A stretch of DNA of 64,000 bases from Arthrobacter sp. StoSoilB5 (GTDB lineage Bacteria > Actinomycetota > Actinomycetes > Actinomycetales > Micrococcaceae): the NCBI RefSeq assembly GCF_019977235.1, contig NZ_AP024646.1:2108001-2172000 (forward strand). Reading direction: 5' to 3'. Below, one piece after another: positions 7,924-16,191 of the stretch. The notes under the pieces were generated by a model that saw nothing but the letters and a program-made list of their open reading frames with translations, did not search any database and was not told the DNA's origin. Within the stretch, counting starts at the first letter, position 1. Every line of letters starts with the position of its first letter. The position numbers and the translations under genes were made by a program.

Positions 7924-8480
7924 ACCCAACCCCCAGAGAAGTCAGCCGTTCCCATCCGTCCGCCACGTTAGTGCGCGAAACGACTGGTCATGATCAGTTG
8001 AACGGAACTTTACATGCCAGCGGTACGAGCCTCCACCCTCACCTAAAAGTACGAATTTCCTCCCGGCGTAGACCCGGACACCACCTCACTCCACAACCCG
8101 AGGCCCCTGTTTAACCCGTCCTAAATCTCCGGTTGTTCCGGTGCTGCAAGATTGGGTCCGGAAACGATTCCGGGTACGGTTACAAATAGTTTTACTGATG
8201 ATGTAGCTGGTAGATCGTCAGATCCGGCCTGAGCGTCAATCCCTTGGCTCCGCAGCCAAAATTGGTTCGACATTCCTGTACTCGGGTGGCTGACCGGCTT
8301 CGGACCTTGACGACCGGTCATGTTGCTTTTCCCGGGTTGCACCATGATAAGGGGCAGAAAGGGGTGATTCCGATGGAGCTCTCAGACGCAAAGCTGGTGC
8401 TGCCGAATGTGTCTGCAGCGGGTGGCGCCGCACCACGGAGCGAATATCGCGACTCCAAGCCCGCTGAGCGTGGGCAAAAA
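7924..8480. promoter_or_regulatory. Upstream region of the EF-Tu/RES operon
   Basis: No gene seen. On the minus strand the fusion gene is preceded by GGGGG five bases before the GTG start. A near-perfect dyad CTGGTCATGATCAG lies at 7984-7997, about 60 bp upstream of the start, where an autoregulatory operator could sit. TAAAGT on the minus strand (about 8007-8012) is a possible -10 box. The stretch from about 8100 to 8480 has no feature that I can name. Confidence 0.35.
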
Positions 8481-8507
8481 GGACGTGTGGACAGTGTCCA
8501 CACGTCC
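8481..8507. repeat. Perfect 12-bp inverted repeat with 3-nt spacer
   Basis: GGACGTGTGGAC (8481-8492), AGT, then its exact reverse complement GTCCACACGTCC (8496-8507). It is too symmetrical to be chance in 27 bp. There is no T-run on either side, so it is not a classical terminator. It lies about 90 bp before the tRNA-like attachment site and about 200 bp before the integrase start. It could be an operator, a recombinase arm site or a structured RNA. Confidence 0.6.
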
Positions 8508-8595
8508 CGCCTCGGACTGGCCCGTAAAGTTGCCGAACTGGCCCGGATTCCGTATGTTTCCGCGGGATCCCAGCAATAGCAAGGCCTGGAATCCC

Positions 8596-8616
8596 GTTCG
8601 AGTCCCACCTCGGGCA
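8596..8616 (+). other. tRNA 3'-end fragment, candidate integration (att) site
   Basis: The 21 bases contain a T-loop (GTTCGAGT), one T-stem strand (CCCAC) and the 3' acceptor strand CTCGGGCA, in the right order and spacing for the 3' end of a tRNA. The 5' half does not fold as a tRNA: the T-stem partner and D-arm are missing. Integrase-type elements usually recombine at tRNA 3' ends, and the integrase gene begins about 90 bp downstream. This is therefore probably one end (attL/attR) of an integrated element. The matching intact tRNA is not in the window. Confidence 0.6.
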
Positions 8617-8703
8617 CTGTGTTGTCGCAGGTCAGGGGCCTATATGGCCCCTGACTGTTGACAAAACCCCTAAAAGTGTGTGCTGCGGCGTAGCGTTTTA
8701 TGC

Positions 8704-9863
8704 ATGGCCAGCATCTCTACACGCACCAAAAAGGACGGTTCTCAGTCCTTTATGGTCCGCCGGCGGGACCCCAAGACTCATAAGGCTCAGGGCCTGACTG
8801 TCGCCTCGATGCACGAGGCGGAAACACTCAAGCGTCTGCTGGACGCTAATGGCCAGAGCTTCGAAATAGCGCAGCACGCCATCCTCACTAACGAGAAGTG
8901 TGTACCCACCGTTGCTGAGGTTATCCAGGAACAATCGACCTCCTGATCCGGACGTCGAGCGGGACCATCAAGACGTGTCAGACGATGCTTGACCTCCATG
9001 TGAAGAAGGTCATCGGTCACGTCCCTGTTGACAAGCTCGATTACCGGATGATCGCGTACTGGGTGAAGTCGATGATGGCCAAGGGGCGGTCACCCAAGAC
9101 AATCAAGAATGTGCACGGCCTGATCTCCGCGTCGATGAACACCGCTGAGATGCTGGGGTACATCACGCGCAATCCGTGCCGCGGTGTGCAGCTGCCGAGC
9201 GTGGAGAAGGCCGAGGACGAGATGATGTTCCTCACCCACGCTGAGTTCGGCCTGATCATGGACGGCATGGGGGGAGCGGTACAAGGACTTCACCAACTTC
9301 CTAGTCCTGACGGGAACGCGCTTCGGCGAGGCGACGGCGCTGACTGTGGCGGACATCGATTTGTTGGGCAAGCCGGCCACCGCAAGGATAAACAAGGCTT
9401 GGAAGCGGGACGGGCAGAACCAGTTCTACATCGGTCCCACGAAGACAGGTGCCGGCAAGAGGACAATCGGGCTGAACCCTGCGCTTGTTGATCTACTCAT
9501 TCCGTTGGTGGCTGGGCGCGCAAGTGGCGAGCTGCTGCTCACGACGCCGAAGGGGGAGCGGATCGTGCATAAGCTGTTCTGGCGCCATTACTGGGTGCCA
9601 GCGGTGAAGGCCGCCCAGGCACGCGGGCTGAGGAAGAACCCTCGTATTCACGATCTACGGCATACCCATGCCTCGTGGTTGATTCAGGATGGTGTCCCAA
9701 TCTTCACGATCTCGCGTCGGCTGGGACACGCTCCACCAGGACAACGGAGGGCGTTTACGGGCACCTCATGCCGGAGGTTTTGCAGGCCGGGGCGGACGCT
9801 ACGGAGCGTTCGGTGGCGGCGTTCATGCGTTCATGCGTTGAAGCTGTTGACGCTCCGGGCTAG
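8704..9863 (+). pseudogene. int: Tyrosine-family phage/island integrase with three frameshifts
   Basis: Starts at ATG 8704 (MASISTRTKKDGSQSFMVRR). The protein needs three frame changes: near 8930 (after VAEVIQEQ), in a G6 run near 9270 (one base too many before ERYKDFTNF), and near 9733 (one base missing in GHA-STRTTEGVYGHL). The reconstructed product is about 385 aa with an Arm-type N-terminus, a SAM-like core-binding domain (LDLHVKKVIGHVPVDKLDYR), Arg in TGTRFGEATAL, HDLRHTHASWL and the Tyr nucleophile in VYGHLM. All catalytic residues survive, so inactivation is recent or the indels are sequencing errors. It probably moved the surrounding element through the tRNA site upstream. Confidence 0.8.
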
Positions 9864-10127
9864 TCAGGAAACGAGTCGATTGCGGACTCGCGTGCCAATG
9901 AGTCGGGTGCTCGTTGTGCCGCCGTGCGGAGCCGTCGCGGGGTGCGCATCGGGCAAGATTTCACTTAGCCTGGCTATCTCTGCAATGTGTTCAGACGTAA
10001 AGACGATCTTGCCTTTGCCCCAGCATGCGTGTGGGAAGCGTCCAGCAGCAGCGCCGTCCCGCAGCCATCCTTCGCTGCAGCGCATCAGGGCCGCGGCTTC
10101 CGCCGGTTCGAAAAATTCCAAGTCCAT
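9864..10127 (-). CDS. Small helix-turn-helix protein, excisionase-like
   Basis: 87 aa from ATG 10127: MDLEFFEPAEAAALMRCSEG then WLRDGAAAGRFPHACWGKGKI. This is the pattern of AlpA/MerR-like excisionase helix-turn-helix domains (a helix for DNA entry, then a wing with Gly-Lys). It ends at 9864, one base from the end of the convergent integrase remnant. Such proteins usually direct excision or regulate the island. The ribosome site is weak. A longer upstream in-frame extension to 10436 is antisense to a resolvase remnant and is not accepted. Confidence 0.55.
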   Translation of the reverse strand: MDLEFFEPAEAAALMRCSEGWLRDGAAAGRFPHACWGKGKIVFTSEHIAEIARLSEILPDAHPATAPHGGTTSTRLIGTRVRNRLVS

Positions 10128-10182
10128 GTCTATCCGCTCGATATTGGTTGACCTTGGCTGTTCATTCTCGTACTGGCGCGTG

Positions 10183-10440
10183 GGAACATGACGAAAATGC
10201 GAGGGAGCCAAGACCAAGGCATCAGCCGGACCCGGGTAAGCCGTCCAGAGCTGGACCGGATGCTCGACCGTCTCGGTCCCGGTGATGAAGCCCTGTGTGG
10301 AGGCTGGACCCATTGATGCAACACCCGCCACTTGCGTGAGCTCTTGGGCGACTTCAAGACCGGAGGCATCAAGTTCCGTTCCCTTCGGCATGGCATCGCC
10401 ACCGACCCGCCAGCGAAGTCGGGGGAGCGACGGCATTGGC
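10183..10440 (+). pseudogene. Second serine resolvase remnant (N-terminal catalytic domain)
   Basis: Plus-strand fragments match the resolvase catalytic domain in several frames: SRPELDRMLDRLGPGDE (about 10240-10290), a damaged WRLDRLGR-type segment, then TRHLRELLGDFKTGGIKFRS and LRHGIATD (about 10320-10410). The N-terminal serine segment and the C-terminal DNA-binding domain are absent. It is frameshifted and dead. With the 3886-4262 remnant it suggests that repeated resolvase-bearing insertions flanked this region. Confidence 0.55.
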
Positions 10441-11772
10441 CATGGTCAGCATCATCTCCGCATTCGTGTCACCGATACCTCCGCATGGAATCCTCAGCTG
10501 TAGAGGTGACCGTCCCGGAAGTCGGCTTTGTGACTGCTGATTGCTGCAGCAGATTTGGGACAACATGCGGGACGGAAATGTTACGCGGAGGCCGGATTGG
10601 CATCCTGCCGGTCTCTGGAAAACATGCACAGGTTTACGAGCTTTGCTGGCTTTGCCCTGTTGATGGGGTATGCATGTTCATCACGAGCTGGGTCCCGCCA
10701 GCCAAATAAGTCTTCGTTGATGTTGGGGACCAGGTTGTCAGTGGTAGCTTCATATCTCCGCTGGGCAGGATGCCCCACTCCTCAAGTGGAGCAAGAGCGA
10801 AGAAAGGTGGGCTTAAGGGTACTGCAGGGTTGCGGGTGGGTGAGGCCAGTTCGGCCGCCACGAGAGAGGTGGCCCCAACAGCTTTGCTTTCAATATTGAT
10901 TACTACGCTTCGAGCGGATGGTCCAACTAGGGGCCTTACAACCGTGGGGCGACCACGCCCTAGTATTCTGCACCCCATGTTTGCTACGGCATCAATGGCG
11001 TCTGGCCCACTCGCCTTGTTCAATGACGAACGCTGTGGCTCGAATGCCATGGTGGCCTCCGCCATTCAATGTCGCCACCAACGTCTTTTCTAAGACAGCT
11101 CCTTCACCGAGCCAGTGTTCTGCCCGGACTGGTCGAGGACTAACGCATTCCTGGGTTCCTTGCCCAGTTGACGAGCAAATGTTTGCCTTGAACATGCGGC
11201 CGATCCGGCAGCAGTGTTTAGCGCCGCTACCGGCTCGTACATTCCCCCATTTTCGCGGCCGCAGCCCATGGATTCCTTCCATGGAACTACCACTCCGGCG
11301 AGCATGACATTTTGAGGCTCGAACTGCAACAAGGGAGATCGAGTCGCTGGAAATACACAAAGTCAGCGTCCCAAACCCTGCCATCCCAAATCCAAGGAAG
11401 TGGGACGACGGCGCACATCAGCTTCTACCGCGGCGAGTGGGAGTGGAGTCTTCCTGCTGCGCCTTGCGTTCATCCATCGGAACAGGAGTCCAGGGGCTGA
11501 CCGGATCCATCAGCGTGACGTGATGAAGACTCTGATGGTGGCTGCAACGACGAGCGGGCCGACGATGTTGGCTCCGAGCGGGGTCTGGCTCCAGCTGGTG
11601 ATGCCGTCGAAAAGGTTGAGGTTCATGGCATGAACGTAGAGATGCGGCACCTTACACTTTACGGAGCGGATGTCTCCCGCCGTCCAGGATGTTTCCCCGA
11701 TTCAGGTACACGCTTCGATAGCACGGGCACTGCGTCCGGGGAAGGCTGAAGCCGTCGCGACGGACCGAAGAC
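10441..11772. other. 1.3-kb gene-poor stretch, no recognised gene
   Basis: Several open frames up to about 140 codons occur on both strands (for example minus 10634-11065), but none has a ribosome site, family motif or convincing codon pattern, and they overlap each other. A 38-codon minus-strand frame at 11510-11626 (MNLNLFDGITSWSQTPLGAN, then a hydrophobic segment) could encode a tiny membrane peptide, but it lacks a ribosome site. The stretch reads as decayed DNA at the right end of the island. Confidence 0.35.
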
Positions 11773-12231
11773 TCACGGTTCTCCAAGCTCAGGTGCCGAG
11801 GGCGGCCGCGTCATTGGGATGTGCGAGATGCCGTCTTCAAGGAACGATTCCCCTGAGCGTAGGAAGCCGAAGTTTTCGTACCAGCCTTCCAGGTGCTCCT
11901 GGGCGTCCAGAATGATTCTGGCTCCGTTGGTGATCCTTATTGCATGGCGGATGAGGTCAGCTCCGAGGCCGCGACCTCGGCCAGAAGCCGCTGTGGCAAC
12001 CCTTCCGATGCGGCGGCTGTCGTCCTCGATGAGGATCCTCAGGGTCGACAGGACCTGGCGATCTTCCTCGGCCCACACAATGACTGCGCCGGGTTCAATG
12101 TCCCGGCCGTCCAGTTCCTGATACGCCGAGCCTTGCTCGAGGACGAACACGTCGACCCGGACTTTCAGAATCGCGTAAAGGGTGAGCGGGCCCATCAAGG
12201 CGACACTTGATTCCCGGATGATCACCGACAT
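11773..12231 (-). CDS. GNAT family N-acetyltransferase, ElaA-like
   Basis: 152 aa from ATG 12231, with a strong ribosome site GGAGGTAGAGCG. ElaA features: LYAILKVRVDVFVLEQGSAY then QELDGRD near the N-terminus, GRVATAASGRGRGLGADLIR (the acetyl-CoA loop, Q/RxxGxG-like) in the centre, and ILDAQEHLEGWYENFGF with FLEDGISHI at the end. This family acetylates an unknown small substrate or amine. It is monocistronic and divergent from the amino-acid cluster. A longer upstream frame to 12297 has no ribosome site. Confidence 0.85.
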   Translation of the reverse strand: MSVIIRESSVALMGPLTLYAILKVRVDVFVLEQGSAYQELDGRDIEPGAVIVWAEEDRQVLSTLRILIEDDSRRIGRVATAASGRGRGLGADLIRHAIRITNGARIILDAQEHLEGWYENFGFLRSGESFLEDGISHIPMTRPPSAPELGEP

Positions 12232-12332
12232 CGCTCTACCTCCGTTCCCGCATCCGTGTGGGGCGCTAACACCGGCCCCGGGTTTCACCTTACCCATGAT
12301 CCTTTTGGCTATGCCGGGAATGCCAGATCAGA

Positions 12333-12380
12333 ACATCTGGTATGACTTCGTAATGAATGTTATGATTTCGGAACAGATGT
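12333..12380. promoter_or_regulatory. Operator-like repeats upstream of the dehydratase operon
   Basis: An inverted repeat ACATCTG (12333-12339) / CAGATGT (12374-12380) encloses a direct repeat TATGACTTCG (12341-12350) and TATGATTTCG (12361-12370), 20 bp apart. The block is AT-richer than its surroundings and sits 45-90 bp before the first gene of the amino-acid cluster. It could bind the XRE-cupin or the TetR regulator encoded downstream. Confidence 0.45.
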
Positions 12381-12423
12381 AATTAGTGGCCCGCATCACT
12401 CATTGCAGACCATGATCTAAGGA

Positions 12424-13440
12424 GTGACTTTGTCGATTGCCCCACGCGTGGAAAACCTCGTTGAGCACATTGAGCGTTCAGCCGAGCTCATCAAGGGCGT
12501 TGTTGCCAAGACCCCTCTGATCGCTCTGCCTGCGCTGGACGATCTGACCGGTGCCACAGTCTTCCTCAAGTGCGAGCACCTCCAGCACACCGGCTCTTTC
12601 AAAGCCCGTGGCGCAGCTGCCAAGATCATGGCCTTGGAGGCCGCAGGGGACCACCGGCCGATCATCACTGCTTCTTCCGGAAACCATGGACTCGGTGTGG
12701 CCTACGCACTGGCCCGGACCGGGAAACGGGGAAGTGTATGTGTCCCCGAAGGAGCTTCCCCTGTGAAGGTCGCCGCGATCCGGCGTCTGGGAATCGATGT
12801 CCGCCATCTCGGCAGCGAGGCCGGGGCTACGGAAGTTTTGGCGCGGGCCGAGGCCACCAAGGGTGACCTTGTTTACATCAGCCCGTACAACGACGCTGAT
12901 GTCATTGCGGGACAGGGAACCATCGGCCTGGAGATCGCGGACCAGGTGGGGTCCGGGGGGGTCGACGTCGTCATTGTTTCAGTGGGAGGCGGAGGACTGG
13001 CATCCGGAGTTGCAGCAGCCGTCAAATCCCGGTTCCCCTCAGCTCTCATCGTCGGCGCCTCACCCAAAAATGACGCCGCGATGGCAGCCTCCATTCAAGC
13101 CGGCCGCATTGTCACTCCGGAATCCCTTCCAACCCTGAGCGACGGGACAGCCGGCGGTATCGAACCAGGCGCCATTACGTTCGAGCTGTGCCAGAAACTG
13201 GTAGACACTTGGGTCCTGGTGACCGAAGAAGAAATCCGGTCCGCACTGAAGCTGGTCATCGACACCCAACACCAGCTCATCGAAGGCGCCGCGGCCGTAG
13301 CGGTTGCTGCCGCGGTCAACAGCGGTCAGACCCTGGCCGGCAAACGGGTGGTCATCGTTTCGTGCGGTGCCAACATCTCATCCGCAGCACTGGCCACGGC
13401 ACTGAACGCAAACGACAAGGCACTTAGCCCAGTCCAGTAG
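12424..13440 (+). CDS. PLP-dependent threonine/serine-type ammonia-lyase
   Basis: About 338 aa. Fold-type II PLP enzyme: the Schiff-base lysine lies in TGSFKARGAA (Lys60), followed by ASSGNHGLGVAYA (phosphate/substrate Asn loop) and a glycine-rich loop VGGGGLASGV. There is no C-terminal ACT regulatory domain, so it resembles catabolic threonine dehydratase, serine racemase or hydroxyaspartate dehydratase. It would deaminate a hydroxy-amino acid to a 2-oxo acid through an enamine, which fits the RidA gene downstream. The GGAG ribosome site sits too close to GTG 12424, so TTG 12430 is the likelier start. First gene of a co-directional cluster. Confidence 0.85.
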   Translation: MTLSIAPRVENLVEHIERSAELIKGVVAKTPLIALPALDDLTGATVFLKCEHLQHTGSFKARGAAAKIMALEAAGDHRPIITASSGNHGLGVAYALARTGKRGSVCVPEGASPVKVAAIRRLGIDVRHLGSEAGATEVLARAEATKGDLVYISPYNDADVIAGQGTIGLEIADQVGSGGVDVVIVSVGGGGLASGVAAAVKSRFPSALIVGASPKNDAAMAASIQAGRIVTPESLPTLSDGTAGGIEPGAITFELCQKLVDTWVLVTEEEIRSALKLVIDTQHQLIEGAAAVAVAAAVNSGQTLAGKRVVIVSCGANISSAALATALNANDKALSPVQ

Positions 13441-13599
13441 TCAGCATCCTTAGCCAGCTTGTCCGCCAGTGGCAGAGGCCTCACCCCGTCTCTGCAGGCT
13501 GCGGACCCCTGGCGGGTCACGATCCCGCCACACACTTTTTCGTCTTCCCGGCGACCGCCATCAGCTGTCGCACTCATTTGCGTACATTTAGGAGCCCCC

Positions 13600-14535
13600 A
13601 TGCGCCCTTCTGCCCTTCGCACCAGAGATCTAGTCATCGTCACTGCCCTCGCCGCCGCCCTTCTCACCGGATGCGCGAACCCCCAGGTCAGCGGATCCGC
13701 CAACACAGGCGCGGCTGAAGCGGTCATCCCCGCCGTCCAGAAGGATGACTCGCTGGCAGCCCTTGTCCCCGACAAATACAAGACGGCCGGGGAAGTGCGC
13801 GTTGCGACCAACGCACCGTTCCCTCCCTACGAAATGTTCACCTCCCCGGGCAGCGAGGAACTGATCGGCCTTGAAATCGATCTTGGCCATGCCATTGGAG
13901 AGAAGCTGGGCATACCGTTCAAGTTCTCCCAGCAGCCTTTCGACGGCCTCATCACGGGCCTCCAAGCAGACAAGTACGACCTGCTGATGGCGACCCTGTT
14001 CGACACTGCCGAGCGGGAACAGCAACTGGATTTCCTCAATTACGCCCGTTCGGGATCGGCCATCATGGTCAAAAGCGAGAACACGGAAATTGCAACCATT
14101 GATGACCTCTGTGGAAAAACGGTGGCCGTGCAGAACGGCGGCACCCAAGCGGAGCTCGCCAAATCCCAGAGTCGGAAGTGCCAGGCCGCCGGAAATGCTG
14201 CCGTTGACGTCAAGGGCTTCCCGGCCTTTTCCGATGAGCAATTGGCGCTGAACAGCGGAGGGGTAACAGCGATTCTGGGCGACCTGCCCGCCCTGGCTTA
14301 TGGAGCGACCGGCAACCAGTCCCTGAAAATCCTCTCGGACCCTGCTGCTCCGGGCGGCTACGACGCCAACTACATCGGCATCGGTTTCTCCAAAGACGAC
14401 GATCAACTGCTCGAGGCCGTCAAAGGTGCCCTGACCTCGCTGCAGAAAGACGGAGTCTACAAGCAGATCTTCGACAAGTACGGCGTACCCCAGTCCACGA
14501 TCGAAGCGCCCCTGACGAACCAGTTCGGAGGCTGA
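13600..14535 (+). CDS. Polar amino acid ABC transporter substrate-binding lipoprotein
   Basis: 311 aa from ATG 13600, with AGGAG six bases before it. Signal peptide with lipobox LLTGC (about residues 20-24), so it is lipid-anchored outside the membrane. The mature part is a family-3 binding protein: VRVATNAPFPPYEMF, LIGLEIDLGHAIGEKLG, FDGLITGLQADKYDLLMATL, then DDLCGKTVAVQNGGTQAEL. It delivers an amino acid or opine-like ligand to the permease encoded next (1-bp gap). The ligand is unknown; the neighbouring dehydratase suggests a hydroxy- or small amino acid. Confidence 0.9.
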   Translation: MRPSALRTRDLVIVTALAAALLTGCANPQVSGSANTGAAEAVIPAVQKDDSLAALVPDKYKTAGEVRVATNAPFPPYEMFTSPGSEELIGLEIDLGHAIGEKLGIPFKFSQQPFDGLITGLQADKYDLLMATLFDTAEREQQLDFLNYARSGSAIMVKSENTEIATIDDLCGKTVAVQNGGTQAELAKSQSRKCQAAGNAAVDVKGFPAFSDEQLALNSGGVTAILGDLPALAYGATGNQSLKILSDPAAPGGYDANYIGIGFSKDDDQLLEAVKGALTSLQKDGVYKQIFDKYGVPQSTIEAPLTNQFGG

Positions 14536-14536
14536 G

Positions 14537-15430
14537 ATGGGATTGACTAACCTGAGCGTCCAAACCTCCGTGACGTACGAAGTCCGCAAGCTGCGCCACC
14601 CCATGAGGACACTGGCTGCCCTGATCGTCGGTGTCCTGGCAGCACTCCTGGCCTGGTCCTTTGCGACCAACCCGAACTTGGACTGGTCCACCGTCAGTGC
14701 GTACCTGTTCGCCGAACTGACCATGCGCGGCCTGCTGGTCACCCTCTACCTTACGGCTGTCAGCATGATCATCGGCCTGGTGGGCGGCACACTCATTGCC
14801 CTGATGGCACTGTCCGACAACTGGGTCCTCCGGGCAGTCGCCACCGGCTTCGTCGGAATATTCCGCGGCGTTCCAGTCCTGGTTCAGATCATCTTCTGGG
14901 GATTCATCGGAGCGTTCTTCCCCGTCGTCTCCATCGGCATACCGTTCTCCGACATTGTCTTCTACTCCGCGCCCACCTCCTCGCTGGTCAGCGCCACGAC
15001 AGCAGCCATTCTCGCCCTCGGCCTGAACGAGGCGGCCTACGCTTCGGAAATCGTCCGCGGCGGCATCCAGTCGGTGGATTCAGGTCAGCGCGAGGCCTGC
15101 GCCGCTCTGGGCATGAACCCGGTAACAACTTTGCGCCGTGTCGTGTTGCCACAGGCCATGCGAGTGATCATCCCCCCGATGGGCAATGAAGTCATCACCC
15201 TCCTGAAAACCTCCGCCCTGGTCTCCGTCATCGCCGGTAACGACCTCATGACAAACCTTCAGCAGGTATACGCCCAGAACTACAAAGTCATTCCGCTGCT
15301 CGTCGTCGCCTCGTTCTGGTACCTGGTCCTGACCTTTGTACTGACCATCATCCAGCGGCGCTTGGAAGTCCGCTTCGGACGCGGCAGCCGCCCCGCCATC
15401 CACCCCACTGGAAAGAAGGCCGCCAAATGA
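14537..15430 (+). CDS. Polar amino acid ABC transporter permease (HisM/GlnP type)
   Basis: 297 aa with about five to six membrane segments. The His/Glu/Gln-permease family TM1 signature is seen in [20 protein letters not shown] and the EAA loop in [20 protein letters not shown], followed by [20 protein letters not shown] and [10 protein letters not shown]. The start lies 1 bp after the binding-protein stop and the end overlaps the ATPase start by 4 bp (ATGA). The single permease gene implies a homodimeric channel. Confidence 0.92.
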   Translation: MGLTNLSVQTSVTYEVRKLRHPMRTLAALIVGVLAALLAWSFATNPNLDWSTVSAYLFAELTMRGLLVTLYLTAVSMIIGLVGGTLIALMALSDNWVLRAVATGFVGIFRGVPVLVQIIFWGFIGAFFPVVSIGIPFSDIVFYSAPTSSLVSATTAAILALGLNEAAYASEIVRGGIQSVDSGQREACAALGMNPVTTLRRVVLPQAMRVIIPPMGNEVITLLKTSALVSVIAGNDLMTNLQQVYAQNYKVIPLLVVASFWYLVLTFVLTIIQRRLEVRFGRGSRPAIHPTGKKAAK

Positions 15431-16191
15431 GCAGCCCCATGGTCGTCGCCGACAACGTAGGGAAAAAATTCGGCCACCTCGAGGTACTCAAGGGAGTCAG
15501 CCTCACAGTAGAGCGCGGGCAGGTCACGTGCCTCCTGGGCCCCAGCGGATCCGGCAAAAGCACACTGCTCCGATGCGTCAATCACCTCGAACGCATCGAC
15601 AGCGGCCGATTGTTCGTCGACGATGACCTCGTCGGCTACCGCCAGGAAGGAAACGTCCTCCACGAGCTCGACGCACGGTCCATCGCCAAACAGCGAGCCA
15701 AAATCGGCATGGTCTTCCAGCGGTTCAATCTCTTCCCCCACCTGACCGCCCTGGAAAACATCATGGAAGCACCCCGGCAGGTCCTAAAGGAAAACAGCAA
15801 ATCCTCCCGCGACCGTGCCGAAGCTCTCCTGGCCCAGGTAGGCCTCGAAGGCAAGGAAGGCTACTACCCGGCGCACCTTTCCGGAGGCCAGCAGCAACGC
15901 GTCGCGATCGCCCGCGCCCTTGCCATGAAGCCTCAGCTCATGCTCTTCGACGAACCCACCTCCGCGCTGGACCCTGAGCTGGTCGGTGAAGTTCTCAACG
16001 TGATGAGGGATCTGGCCGCGTCCGGAATGACCATGATCGTGGTGACCCATGAAATGGGTTTCGCCCGGGAAGCCGCCGACAAGGTCGTCTTCCTGGACGG
16101 AGGAAAAATCATCGAAGAAGGGGATCCATCGGAAGTTCTGCTGGAACCGAAGCACGAACGCACCCGCGAGTTCCTCTCGAGGGTCCTGTAA
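15427..16191 (+). CDS. Polar amino acid ABC transporter ATP-binding protein (GlnQ type)
   Basis: 254 aa. Walker [11 protein letters not shown]-loop [17 protein letters not shown], signature [16 protein letters not shown], Walker [15 protein letters not shown] and the H-loop VVTHEMGF are all intact. It powers the importer formed with the two preceding genes. The stop overlaps the next start (TAATG), so the peptidase is part of the same operon. Confidence 0.94.
   Translation: MSSPMVVADNVGKKFGHLEVLKGVSLTVERGQVTCLLGPSGSGKSTLLRCVNHLERIDSGRLFVDDDLVGYRQEGNVLHELDARSIAKQRAKIGMVFQRFNLFPHLTALENIMEAPRQVLKENSKSSRDRAEALLAQVGLEGKEGYYPAHLSGGQQQRVAIARALAMKPQLMLFDEPTSALDPELVGEVLNVMRDLAASGMTMIVVTHEMGFAREAADKVVFLDGGKIIEEGDPSEVLLEPKHERTREFLSRVL

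Noticed and set aside
6823..7971. 382-codon plus-strand open frame opposite the EF-Tu gene
   Set aside because: It is a mirror of the highly biased codons of EF-Tu, with no ribosome site and Val/Asp/Gly-rich shadow composition.
8541..8616. Possible complete tRNA (GCCCGGA ... CTCGGGCA, about 76 nt)
   Set aside because: Only part of the acceptor stem pairs. There is no D-arm or anticodon stem, and the T-stem 5' strand does not match, so only the 3' end is tRNA-like.
10127..10436. N-terminal extension of the small HTH protein to 190 aa
   Set aside because: The extra 103 residues are antisense to the resolvase remnant and the internal ATG at 10127 starts the recognisable domain.
13630..14742. 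370-codon minus-strand frame opposite the binding protein and permease
   Set aside because: It crosses two real genes of the plus-strand ABC operon and has no motif or ribosome site.
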